Virus record (IMG/VR): IMGVR_UViG_3300047557_004034
Location: 1 to 64,000 of that record
Length of the DNA stretch: 64,000 bases
Origin: a virus
Strand: one strand, 5' to 3'
The notes under the pieces were generated by a model that saw only the letters and a program-made list of their open reading frames with translations, made no database searches and was not told the origin of the DNA. Made by a program: the position numbers and the translations under genes. The number at the start of each line of letters is the position of its first letter. Within the stretch, counting starts at the first letter, position 1. Of the stretch, positions 40,349 to 49,100 are shown in pieces.

Positions 40349-41731
40349 TTAGTTTGAAGTGTTTTTTGATTGTTCTTTTTGTTTTCTCTTATCAAGCAAC
40401 TCTCTAACCCTATCTCTTTTCTTTTCTTCTTGTTGTTCTTCGAATCCTAAGAAAGTTACAGATGACTCAGTATCAATCTCTAATAATTCATTATTAAATT
40501 TACAATTTTCAAATACAACTCCGTCTTTACCCAATCTTGATTTGGTAATCGCTATCGTTGCTAAATTCATTTCTTTTTGTTGTAGAGTTTTAGCGATAGA
40601 AATAATTACGTGACCTACTTGAGCCTTTTTGATTGACCCACCCATTTGGTCGGTAGTTACAACCTCAGATGAAATCGAAGACCTGTTACCTTGTGTTGCA
40701 GTCCACCCTACTAAACTTAGTTCGTGACACATTGCCTCAAACTGCCTCATTACCGAACCTTCACTTTTCCATTCATCTTTGTTTGGATTTTCAGGGAGAA
40801 CACAATCAATATAATCTAACATAATCAAATCGATTTTGATTCCATCTGCAATCATCTTCCTAACCTGATTCTTAATTTGTAACATCGTCATAGTATCTGA
40901 TGGTAACTTTCTAAGAACAAGTCTGTTCTGCATTGTTTCTTTTATTTCATGGATTTTATCCATTACTTTATCCTTATGTAAAACTAAGTTATCTGGTTCT
41001 ATACCCGTCCAAAGTGTGAAATGTTTCCTTTGGATAATTTTGGGATTGTCTTCAAAAAATACTTGAAGTACGTTGTATCCATGATTGAATGCAGTATTTG
41101 CAATCTTGGTTAGAATTGTTGTTTTACCAACACCTGTTGGAGCCAGTATGACACCAATCTCACCTTTAGCTAGTCCACCTTTCAGAAGTCGGTCGATACC
41201 TGGAATTCCCATCGGTATCGGATGTCTGAAGTCTTCATCAAGTACAGTTTCTAAATCGGAGAATACATCAGACATACCATCTGTTGTCTGTCCAACTTGA
41301 AGAGCATCTCTTACCAAAGTTTCTACTTTATCATAAGATTCGAAATCACCTTCGTTAATGATTTTTTGTGCCTTTTCCATGGCTTTCTGTAACTCTTGTT
41401 GTTTACAGAACTTTAACCCTTTTTCTTGAACAAAAGTAACTCCCTCAAAAGGTGCCGATTTTATTTGTTTTAGTGTATCCAAAACAATTTTAGCAACTAA
41501 CTCTTGTTGAATTTCTGATTTAACAATTTGTTCTATTGTCTCAAAGGCAGGTGTGGACTCGTATTTTGCGTAATACTCTTTAATCATCTGTACGATGATT
41601 TTGAAGTATTTGTTATCGAAGTAAGAACTTTCTAAAACATCCATAATGGTGGATGAGAATGTCTTATCAAGGATAATCTGATTGATAAGTTGTAACTGAA
41701 ATGTATTACCGAGGTAATCGAAATTTTTCAT
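40349..41731 (-). CDS. Replicative DNA helicase, DnaB/T4 gp41-like
   Basis: A 460-aa RecA-fold helicase predicted to unwind DNA 5'-3' at the phage fork. The N-terminal about 165 residues are helical. The ATPase core opens with GIPGIDRLLKGGLAKGEIGVI, has Walker A at 197-205 (APTGVGKTT), Walker B at 301-309 (DLIMLDYID), and a WTATQGNRSS sensor-like motif followed by ITKSRLGKDG. The C-terminus is a charged helix. Size and order agree with T4 gp41 (475 aa). No primase is visible in this window. It is the last gene of the ssb-uvsX-nuclease block and is followed by a hairpin. Confidence 0.88.
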   Translation of the reverse strand: MKNFDYLGNTFQLQLINQIILDKTFSSTIMDVLESSYFDNKYFKIIVQMIKEYYAKYESTPAFETIEQIVKSEIQQELVAKIVLDTLKQIKSAPFEGVTFVQEKGLKFCKQQELQKAMEKAQKIINEGDFESYDKVETLVRDALQVGQTTDGMSDVFSDLETVLDEDFRHPIPMGIPGIDRLLKGGLAKGEIGVILAPTGVGKTTILTKIANTAFNHGYNVLQVFFEDNPKIIQRKHFTLWTGIEPDNLVLHKDKVMDKIHEIKETMQNRLVLRKLPSDTMTMLQIKNQVRKMIADGIKIDLIMLDYIDCVLPENPNKDEWKSEGSVMRQFEAMCHELSLVGWTATQGNRSSISSEVVTTDQMGGSIKKAQVGHVIISIAKTLQQKEMNLATIAITKSRLGKDGVVFENCKFNNELLEIDTESSVTFLGFEEQQEEKKRDRVRELLDKRKQKEQSKNTSN

Positions 41732-41763
41732 AGTAGAACTGAGCCCCTCTATTAATTAAATAC

Positions 41764-42219
41764 TTACTTTGCTAAGTCGTATTCTAGATATTTGAAAGAT
41801 AATTTGGTTTCTGAAAAAATGTCAGTTAGAGTTTTCAAAATTTCTTTCAAGTATGGTCTAACATCCACGGTATAACGAACTTTTGGTGGGAACATTTTTC
41901 CGTCAAAAATTCTATGACAAATTGTCTGGTCATTGAATTTTACATAAAGGTTAAAATACTCAGGTCCGTCAGTGAAAGATGTTTCCATAACAGATGGGTC
42001 ATGCATGATTGACTCTTTGTTATCCATCATGTAAATAACTGTCTTCATTTTTAAGTCATACTTCAGTGTATCCGCAGTTCTTTTCATAAAGTCATACAAC
42101 TCTAATGAATTTTTTGCCTTCGGATTAAATCCTTTGACGTTAAAGAATCTTTGGACAACGATGTTGTCATTCAAGGTTAGTAGGAATTCTAATTTAGTAA
42201 TTTCCTGTTCTCTGTTCAT
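41764..42219 (-). CDS. Unknown protein between helicase and 5' nuclease, 151 aa
   Basis: The protein starts MNREQEITKLEFLLTLNDNIVVQRFFNVKGFN and continues with KNSLELYDFMKRTAD, VIYMMDNKESIMHDP and a C-terminal DIFSETKLSFKYLEYDLAK. It has no cysteine-rich or catalytic motif that I recognise. Its strict placement inside the replication block suggests a DNA-replication accessory role. A helicase loader such as T4 gp59 is one idea based on context only, with no sequence support. An 18-base gap separates it from the nuclease gene and 32 bases from the helicase gene, without the TATTTAT motif. Confidence 0.7.
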   Translation of the reverse strand: MNREQEITKLEFLLTLNDNIVVQRFFNVKGFNPKAKNSLELYDFMKRTADTLKYDLKMKTVIYMMDNKESIMHDPSVMETSFTDGPEYFNLYVKFNDQTICHRIFDGKMFPPKVRYTVDVRPYLKEILKTLTDIFSETKLSFKYLEYDLAK

Positions 42220-42237
42220 TTTTTGTTTTTTTGGTTA

Positions 42238-43236
42238 TTAAATTTTTCGTTTTTCTTTTCTAATCAATTTCATGAATGGTTTAACAAAGTTGACCCAAGC
42301 CTCATCATTTTTTGGTAGAAACTTAAATAGACCGTCAGAGACCATCATTTTCATCAAGTTTTTATATCCCCTGTTTTCGGGGTCGAAAACATCATTATAA
42401 ATCTGTTCGACAATTTGTTTTCCTTCATCGGAAATTAATGGTTGTTGTAGGTCAACAAGTTTTTGGTTAGTAATAAAGTATTCTTCTCCAAGTATACCTC
42501 TTTTTGTTGTTCCCGTCAATAGGTTACTAATCAATTTAACCTTGGACTTTTGCTCGATTTCTCGTGCATTGTTGATTATTTCATCAATAGTGCATGGTTT
42601 ATCAAGCATCTGAGGAAAAAATTTCAACATACTTTTTTCACCGAAAAGTTTTATTCCGTCTATGTTGTCTGATTTGTCGCCAGTTAATACTTTATAAACC
42701 ATAACATTTTGATGTGGTATGTCTATCGAACCCATTTTTATTTTATCACCGTACTTGTAATATCTTTTTTGAACTGGCGAATATATAGTAACTTTATTAG
42801 ATATTAATTGCGTTAGGTCTTTATCTGCTGAAAATATAATAACTTGTTCTTCCTTACATATTTGTGTGTAGTACGCAATTAAATCGTCTGCCTCATTACC
42901 AAACATTTCAACTTGTCTAACGAAAACTTCTTCAAGATATTCTTTTACTCTTTGTTTTTGTTGTAGATAGGATTCATACTTAAAATCCATCATAGATTGT
43001 TTACGGTTCGCCTTGTATTCAGAGTATAGTAGCTTCCTCGCACTTGAATTAGATTCGGCATCCCAAAAGACAACAACCTTATCATGGTTATGTTCTTCCA
43101 AAAATTTTCTTAGGGTGTTTATAAAATGAAAGATTCCACCAACATGTTCAGACTCATTGAATAAATCTTTAACACCGTGGAATCCTATTTTGAATAAATT
43201 ATCACCATCTACCAAAAGGGTTTTAGTCATAATCAT
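42238..43236 (-). CDS. rnh: 5'-3' exonuclease / RNase H, FEN family
   Basis: A 332-aa FEN-type nuclease, close in size to T4 RNase H (305 aa), expected to remove RNA primers and flaps. Metal-binding acidic residues appear in TLLVDGDNLFK (D10, D12), VVFWDAESNSSARKLLYSEYKANR, FGNEADDLIAYY and IIFSADKDLTQL. LTGDKSDNIDGIKLFGEK is the helix-3-turn-helix region. The C-terminal part is helical and basic, ending in a Lys/Arg-rich tail. The start could be the ATG given or the third codon, also ATG. It follows uvsX by 9 bases. Confidence 0.9.
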   Translation of the reverse strand: MIMTKTLLVDGDNLFKIGFHGVKDLFNESEHVGGIFHFINTLRKFLEEHNHDKVVVFWDAESNSSARKLLYSEYKANRKQSMMDFKYESYLQQKQRVKEYLEEVFVRQVEMFGNEADDLIAYYTQICKEEQVIIFSADKDLTQLISNKVTIYSPVQKRYYKYGDKIKMGSIDIPHQNVMVYKVLTGDKSDNIDGIKLFGEKSMLKFFPQMLDKPCTIDEIINNAREIEQKSKVKLISNLLTGTTKRGILGEEYFITNQKLVDLQQPLISDEGKQIVEQIYNDVFDPENRGYKNLMKMMVSDGLFKFLPKNDEAWVNFVKPFMKLIRKEKRKI

Positions 43237-43245
43237 TCTATATTG

Positions 43246-44250
43246 TTAACTATCTTCTTTTTCTTCTTTCAAGTCAAAATCACCTTCACTTCCAATAATA
43301 TCTTTCCAATAGTCGGCATATTCTTTTTTGTATGACTCAATGGAGGCTTTCTCTTCTGTAGAATCCTTACCCGCTAAAAATCCATGTGGTGTTACAATAA
43401 TTTTGCCGTCGTCGAAACCTAATCCATTTATGTGGTTTTTCATTACCGATACTTTGGACCTAATTGCAAATTTGACACTCCTCTTATCTTTAGTCGCAGT
43501 AATTTTAGTTGTACCAGCACCTTTTTGGTTTCCAAATAAAAATACTAATGATGAGTTTAACCAAACTGATTCACCACCTTTAGCTTTAATTTTTGGTTGA
43601 CCGAAAGGATTATCGGGAAGTTCAACCCAAGGTTGATTAATAATGATGAGGGTATTTTCATATTCAGTGTCTGCCTTTCTTGAACCTGAAATTCTTTGGT
43701 TGATACCCATTCCAATTTTATCAGAAAGGACAGAAGCATTGTGTTGTTTTCCTCCCTTACCTTCATAAGTCATTTTACATGGAACCGAACCAACTGAATC
43801 CCAAATGAAACATAAACTATAGTTTAGTTCCCCTTTTTCTTGAGCATCCAACAACTGATTTATGTAATCAGTAATTTGTTCTATATAACTAAAATTGTTA
43901 TTGAAAAGGAAGAATCCATCCCAATCCATTTCACCTGTTTCCTTATCAGGAACTTCTTCACAATCGAAACCCATCAGTCTCGCATGGTCAAAACTCCATT
44001 TTTGTTCTGTGATTATGAAGACAGGAAGTATCCCTTTTTTTTGAGCATCGACCGCAGATTTGACTGCCGCAGTAGTTTTCCCTGTGTCCGAGTGTCCTAA
44101 AAACATATTGATGTGTCCAATAGCAGGACCAGGTATACCAACAGCATCCAAGAAATCTTGACCTAAGTCTAAAAATCTTTGTGGTTTATATTTTGCTGAA
44201 GTTGAAAACTTTTTCTTAAGACTGCTAAATTCAGTTTTTTTAATTGCCAT
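43246..44250 (-). CDS. uvsX: UvsX-like RecA recombinase
   Basis: A 334-aa RecA/UvsX-type strand-exchange protein for recombination-dependent replication and repair. The core begins GPAIGHINMFLGHSDTGKTTAAVKSAV with Walker A at residues 52-60. The Walker B strand is LCFIWDSVGSVP and the loop region has GMGINQRISGSRKADTEYENTLIIINQPW. The C-terminus is acidic (DIIGSEGDFDLKEEKEDS). In T4, UvsX works on gp32-coated DNA, and here uvsX directly follows the SSB gene. A strong hairpin terminator ends just upstream, and I see no obvious promoter between it and the ATG, so partial read-through from ssb is likely. Confidence 0.92.
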   Translation of the reverse strand: MAIKKTEFSSLKKKFSTSAKYKPQRFLDLGQDFLDAVGIPGPAIGHINMFLGHSDTGKTTAAVKSAVDAQKKGILPVFIITEQKWSFDHARLMGFDCEEVPDKETGEMDWDGFFLFNNNFSYIEQITDYINQLLDAQEKGELNYSLCFIWDSVGSVPCKMTYEGKGGKQHNASVLSDKIGMGINQRISGSRKADTEYENTLIIINQPWVELPDNPFGQPKIKAKGGESVWLNSSLVFLFGNQKGAGTTKITATKDKRSVKFAIRSKVSVMKNHINGLGFDDGKIIVTPHGFLAGKDSTEEKASIESYKKEYADYWKDIIGSEGDFDLKEEKEDS

Positions 44251-44258
44251 AAATTGTA

Positions 44259-44314
44259 GTTGAAAAAAAGGACTTAGATACTCGATTGATTCCGGTACCT
44301 AAGTCCTTTGTATT
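44259..44314 (-). terminator. Rho-independent terminator between ssb and uvsX
   Basis: An 11-bp stem (44267-44277 with 44099+200, i.e. 44299-44309) carries a 21-base loop and is followed on the coding strand by seven T residues (44269-44263). It would lower uvsX expression relative to ssb, as SSB is needed in larger amounts. Confidence 0.75.
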
Positions 44315-44318
44315 TTAA

Positions 44319-45161
44319 TTAGAATGGTAAGTCACCATCAACATCCGCATCCGCTTGTGGGTCCACATAGCTTTTCTTACTTCCTCCCATTGATGTCTCA
44401 GAGTCCGTAGAATCACCGTAAACGTATCCACCTCTCTCACTATCCCATCTTGGAGTTTCACCTCTTGCAATAGCCTCTAAATACTCTACAGGTTTTTTGC
44501 TATAAACATCTAACCAAGTCAACTCATCATCAACCCATACTTTACCTTGTTTTTTGTCTTCATGAACAGGTGATGGGTCATCGTACATAATTGTTGATAC
44601 AGTGGTATACTCTTTCCCTTTTGGGGTTTTAGACTTAGTCAATTCGATAATGAGGTCACGACCTTTTTCAGGGTCAGTGATATCACCCTTGTTTCTCCAA
44701 ATAGGAATAATCTTATCCAAGATACCGTCGTTTTTATAGTTGTGTTTGAACCTCCAAAACTTTGGTCCTTCTTCCTCCTTATCTCTATCAATAACTTTTA
44801 CAATATAAAACTTACGTGACTTGTATTGTTTAGCTAATTCTTTGTCAGATTCTTTACCCGTTGAGATAAGTTCTTCGTAGACTTCATTCAAAGGTGAACG
44901 TTCGTTGTCGTTTTTTCCTGGGTCGTAGAACTTTTGCCATTTACCACCTACTTGGATTTCGTGATACCAAGCCTCAACAAATGGTGAAGAACCATCTTTG
45001 GTTGGCAAGATTCGGATTCTTCTTTGACCTGAATTTTCTTTATCTCCTAAAATAAGAGCAAAGTATTTTTTCATTCTTTCCTCTTGAGACATGTTAGATT
45101 GGGCCCCGCCCGATTGTTTTGATTTTTCGTACTGTGCCAATACGGCGTCTAATGTATTCAT
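44319..45161 (-). CDS. gp32: Single-stranded DNA-binding protein, gp32-like, without the zinc site
   Basis: This 280-aa protein has the three-part gp32 plan. The basic, polar N-terminus (MNTLDAVLAQYEKSK) could mediate cooperativity. The central OB-fold contains RRIRILPTKDGSSPFVEAWYHEIQ, KFYIVKVIDRDKEEEGPKFWRFKHNY and GRDLIIELTKS. The acidic C-terminal tail (DPQADADVDGDLPF) is the kind that recruits partner proteins. It contains no cysteine at all, so the His-Cys3 zinc site of T4 gp32 is absent. It is the first gene of the replication block, behind a terminator and a Bacteroidetes-type promoter, and followed by its own terminator, so it may be strongly expressed early or mid infection. Confidence 0.9.
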   Translation of the reverse strand: MNTLDAVLAQYEKSKQSGGAQSNMSQEERMKKYFALILGDKENSGQRRIRILPTKDGSSPFVEAWYHEIQVGGKWQKFYDPGKNDNERSPLNEVYEELISTGKESDKELAKQYKSRKFYIVKVIDRDKEEEGPKFWRFKHNYKNDGILDKIIPIWRNKGDITDPEKGRDLIIELTKSKTPKGKEYTTVSTIMYDDPSPVHEDKKQGKVWVDDELTWLDVYSKKPVEYLEAIARGETPRWDSERGGYVYGDSTDSETSMGGSKKSYVDPQADADVDGDLPF

Positions 45162-45179
45162 ATTTTAAAATTTATAATG

Positions 45180-45211
45180 CAAATATAATTACTATTTTAA
45201 TATCAGTCAAA
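45180..45211 (-). promoter_or_regulatory. Bacteroidetes-type promoter for ssb
   Basis: The coding strand has TTTG (45211-45208), a 20-base spacer and TATATTTG (45187-45180). This matches the Bacteroidetes primary-sigma consensus TTTG...TAnnTTTG with usual spacing. The predicted start lies about 12 bases before the ATG. It sits directly after the 45216-45237 terminator. Confidence 0.65.
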
Positions 45212-45239
45212 TAAAAAAGGTCACCTCAGTGACCTTTCT
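45211..45239 (-). terminator. Rho-independent terminator ending the first structural block
   Basis: A perfect 9-bp stem (45216-45224 with 45229-45237, AAAGGTCAC/GTGACCTTT) with a CTCA-type tetraloop and six T residues after it on the coding strand. It lies just after the stop of the 211-aa gene at 45243. Confidence 0.85.
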
Positions 45240-45242
45240 AAA

Positions 45243-45878
45243 TTAATATTCGTTTTCCGATTGTGGTGAGAAGCTGTCTTTAACTTCCTTATCTACAATG
45301 TCGGTGACTTGGTCTGAAGTTAAAACATAATCTTTTTTTCCTGTTTTTTCCATTTCTTCTTTTTTATCTTCAAAAAAGTCAGAAAGTTTCTGAGTGAAAG
45401 GATATGAATCGTATGTTCTTAATTCCAACTTTTCTTGTGGAGTTTTTTCCCTATACTTCTCTATTTTACTTTCGAGAGAATTTAATTTACTCACGATAGA
45501 ATCCATTTCAGAAAGTTTCTTTTCTAAATTTTCTATTTGACTGAATAAGTTATTGAAATAATCTTCTTGTTTTTTCTCTATTGTCTCTTGTGACTTAACT
45601 AAGTCCGTAACATCCAATTCCTCAGTACCTCCACCTGATTCTTCAGACTCACCCTTGTCATCGATTTTTTCAACTTCAGGGTCTGCTTCAACATCTATTG
45701 GTGTTGGTGGTACATCAGGTTGTGGTGTTTCACCTGCGGGAGGAGCGACTTCCTCACCGGGAGCTGGTGGCGGTGGCGGTACAGCACCTGCGGTCTCAGG
45801 AGCAACTTGTTCATTTACATAATTATTTATGAAATGATACCTTTCTATTTCACTTAATATTTTCTTATCGATTCCCAT
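45243..45878 (-). CDS. Unknown Pro/Glu-rich coiled-coil protein, 211 aa
   Basis: A short N-terminal helix (MGIDKKILSEIERYHFINNYVNEQ) leads into a proline-rich linker at about 31-62 (PPPPPAPGEE and similar) and an acidic stretch. A predicted coiled coil follows at about 95-145 (YFNNLFSQIENLEKKLSEMDSIVSKLNSLESKIEKYREK), and the tail is charged. No enzyme motif or signal peptide is seen. The layout suggests a scaffold or connector. It follows the 74-aa gene by 2 bases and ends the hub-side structural operon before a strong terminator. Whether it is in the virion is unknown. Confidence 0.7.
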   Translation of the reverse strand: MGIDKKILSEIERYHFINNYVNEQVAPETAGAVPPPPPAPGEEVAPPAGETPQPDVPPTPIDVEADPEVEKIDDKGESEESGGGTEELDVTDLVKSQETIEKKQEDYFNNLFSQIENLEKKLSEMDSIVSKLNSLESKIEKYREKTPQEKLELRTYDSYPFTQKLSDFFEDKKEEMEKTGKKDYVLTSDQVTDIVDKEVKDSFSPQSENEY

Positions 45879-45880
45879 TT

Positions 45881-46105
45881 TTATCCGTTTAATAATTGTT
45901 TAATACCTTTTGCGGTTTCTACCTTAACTTTTCTATTGGTGTAAACTTGGTGTCCTGCTCTCTCAATCAATCCATCTTTTTCTCTTACGATGTAGCAATC
46001 ACCAGTATCTAAATCACAAACTTCTTTGGTTCCATTACCCATATCTTCTTCACTAAACCTAACTTGTTTACCCAAATAATTGTTCAAAACGTTATTTAAA
46101 TTCAT
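45881..46105 (-). CDS. Unknown small protein, 74 aa
   Basis: MNLNNVLNNYLGKQVRFSEE opens a small mixed protein with CDLDTGDCYIVREKDGLIERAG. The two cysteines six residues apart could pair or bind metal. The C-terminus is basic (TNRKVKVETAKGIKQLLNG). I do not recognise a family. A TATTTATA motif lies 13 bases before the ATG, and its stop is 2 bases from the next start, so it is very probably a real gene co-expressed with the 211-aa protein. Confidence 0.65.
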   Translation of the reverse strand: MNLNNVLNNYLGKQVRFSEEDMGNGTKEVCDLDTGDCYIVREKDGLIERAGHQVYTNRKVKVETAKGIKQLLNG

Positions 46106-46118
46106 AAAATTTGTTTCC

Positions 46119-46126
46119 TATAAATA
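46119..46126 (-). promoter_or_regulatory. TATTTATA motif before the 74-aa gene
   Basis: Full 8-base match in a 64-base AT-rich gap, 13 bases before the ATG. Confidence 0.42.
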
Positions 46127-46169
46127 TATGTGAAATAACAAATATTAAAAAATCTTCGTACTTGAACTG

Positions 46170-49100
46170 TTATCTTGTAGTGGTGGCACTAGAATTATTA
46201 ACGAACACATAAGTATCTGTGCTTTCCACGGTGCCACCGCTAGTTATAATTTTAATTTTGCCTGACACCTTTGTGATTGGTGTAAAAGTAATACCGGTCG
46301 CGTTAATCGACTGAATTGTGACTTTATTTTCATTCAGAAATACTTGAGTGTTACCGAGTAGATTTGTTCCTGACAAACTAATTGGTTGTATAACTCCCGA
46401 AGTTGTTTGACTCTTTGGGTCAAATTTAGTAATCGTTGGTGGTAAACATTTTGGTTTACCTGAAGTACTTGTACCCTGATTGTTTGTAGGATTATTTTGT
46501 CTTTCCGGGTCATTCGTTCCGACTGTCCCGTCTATTAGTTTTCTAACGTCAATTTGTTGTATACCTAATGAAGTGTTCGTTGCTAGTTGATTGAAAGAAT
46601 TTAAACCTGCTTCCAATCTTGCACCGTTTTGTTTGATGTTGTCATTAGTCCTTCTTCCCGAATAGAAAAACGGTTCACTCACTGAACTTTTAGTGTTCGG
46701 ATAGTAACAATTATAGAATAACCATAAACCTTCCTTTTCGATTAAGTTTCTTCTTTGTCTTAGTCTTTCATATAAAAATTCGACAAACTTATCGGTTGTG
46801 TTGAAAACCGCCCAAGGGGAATCTCTTAATTTATTTTTCACACACATATATGTTTTTTCAAAGTAATCATTATATGTAGGAGAAAAATTTTCACTTAGAT
46901 TTATTGCCGCACTATAATTGTTTCCATAACCCATGAACTTATTTTCTTTAAATGTTGAGACATAACAAATAGAATAGATAATTGCCTTCATACTTATGTC
47001 CGTAACATTTTTCTTGATAAGAACATCATTTATCGAAGTTATCATCTGTTCTGGTGTTATATTTGTTGCAACAAATTTTGTACTAACGAATTGGTTATTC
47101 AGATATACCAAATCTACGTTATTAACACAAGAGTTTTCAGGACTTGGTGATTGTTTCGCATCTGAAACTTTTTTATCCGCCTTTCCTTGGTCTGTAGTTG
47201 GTGGTACCGATGGTTTTTCCGAACTATTTTTTATGAGTGCTTCTACCTTCGTCAGTAAGTTTTGATTTATACTTTGTAGGTATTTGTCAATTTGAGGATA
47301 ATCAAATACAGCCTGTCTTATTCCATTGAATTGTGTTTGGAACGAACCTGGTGTTATAGTGTGAGTAACCTCTTGAATCATATAAGGTCCATTGAACATA
47401 GGAACATGTCTAAGATTAAAATACATTGTAGGTTGAATCATAGCATTACCCACAGCTACAACTGTACAAGGGTAACTTCTTTGGTTATATAAATTATATA
47501 ATCCTACGTTCTGTGTTGCGTTACCAAGTCCGCTTGCAAGTGTTGACATGTTGTATACCTGTGATATAGCTTCAGCAGTTGCTTTACCTGAATCTTGTCC
47601 TACCTGAAACGAATAAAAAATATTTTGATTTCTTACTCCGATATCAACGTTAAACCCAACACATTTATTAGATAATCCCCAATCTGTTTTTCCCTGTTGA
47701 TTTTCAACTAATGGATTGTCTGAAGCCCTCCTCAAATCAAACGCATCTGTTTTGAATCTATAATAGTTGTTGTCGGGTAATTCCAAATAATTAGATGGTT
47801 TACCTGTAAAGAAACAAACCATTTTCGGACCTGAATCTCTATAGTCAACACTTAAGAAAGTTCCCCATAAGTTGTTAGCAAAATTTAAAGTACCTTCAGG
47901 TTTCCTATTCGAAATACCATCAACATCTTGAACGTTATAAAAATTAACATATGCCGGTAGATTCATGATTGAAAAATTATTGTCAATCAATATACCAGCT
48001 AAAAGTGTGTAAACACTCATAATTTCGTTCATAGAACTTGTTGATAACATACTCTTGAGTCTGAAGACATCAATCAGTAAATCGTCTCCTATGTTTCTTG
48101 AAGCCCTATCTAAGAAAAGAATGTCTTCAAATATTGTTTTACTTTCATAATCTCCTCCTGCAATCCATTTGTCATTTAGTGCTTTGAATGTTTCATATAT
48201 TGTGACCTTGGATTGTTGTCCGTCAACAACTGATTGTTTTGTTGTTTCTTGAACCTGACTTTGTCCACTCAAATTTTGTCTCAAGTTGTTCATTACACTG
48301 TTTATGAATAAATCCTGCAGACTTTGACATTGGTCAATATATTGCTGAAGTCTGACTCTAAATCCTGCGACGGTGATGGATTGTAGTTTTTGAGTTGCAT
48401 ACATTTTTATAATAGGTGCAAGTATCTGAATATTCGGAACAGAAAATTTAATATTATTGTCTATGAAAAAATCTGTGATGTAAGACCCTTGGTCTTTGTA
48501 CCTCAAAGCCTCAATTGTCGAAAAACCAACTTGTAGTTCCAACTCTAACCATTCTTTTGGGTATTGTTGTTTGGATAGTCCAAGAGTTATTCCTCCTGTT
48601 GTAGGCAGTGAACCTTTCACATAGGGTTCGAAGTTTATTGGGTCAACAAGTTGTGGTGTTGTGTTATGTGAGAGGAACGATGCAAAAATTCTCCTATTAT
48701 ATTCAGAGGGATTACCGTATTTGAATACAATATCATATTCCATGAAAGTAGTAAGTTGGTTATTTACAACATCGAACTGTTCTCCAATTGTCTTCGTGAA
48801 AAAGGTTTCTTGTGGTATATTTGATGTATTAGGTTTGACCAACATCATATTTTTAAAAAGTAGTTGAAAGTTTCTAAAAACGTCATTCGCCTCTGAGGCA
48901 AAATTGTTGTAGGATGCAATACTAGTATCTGTAATATCTGAAATAGGTTTACTGAAGTTCAGGAACTCTTCTTCAAACCTATCTAGAATATTTTTTTCAA
49001 AAACACCGAACACATCATCGATTTTCATATAGTTCTCCAATTCAGAAAATCTAAATGGGACCATGTCGATTGCATTTGGTTGGTATGTGTTTAAGTATTC

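Noticed and set aside
41764-42219. Assignment of the 151-aa protein as gp59 helicase loader
   Set aside because: Only gene context supports it; size (T4 gp59 is 217 aa) and visible motifs do not.
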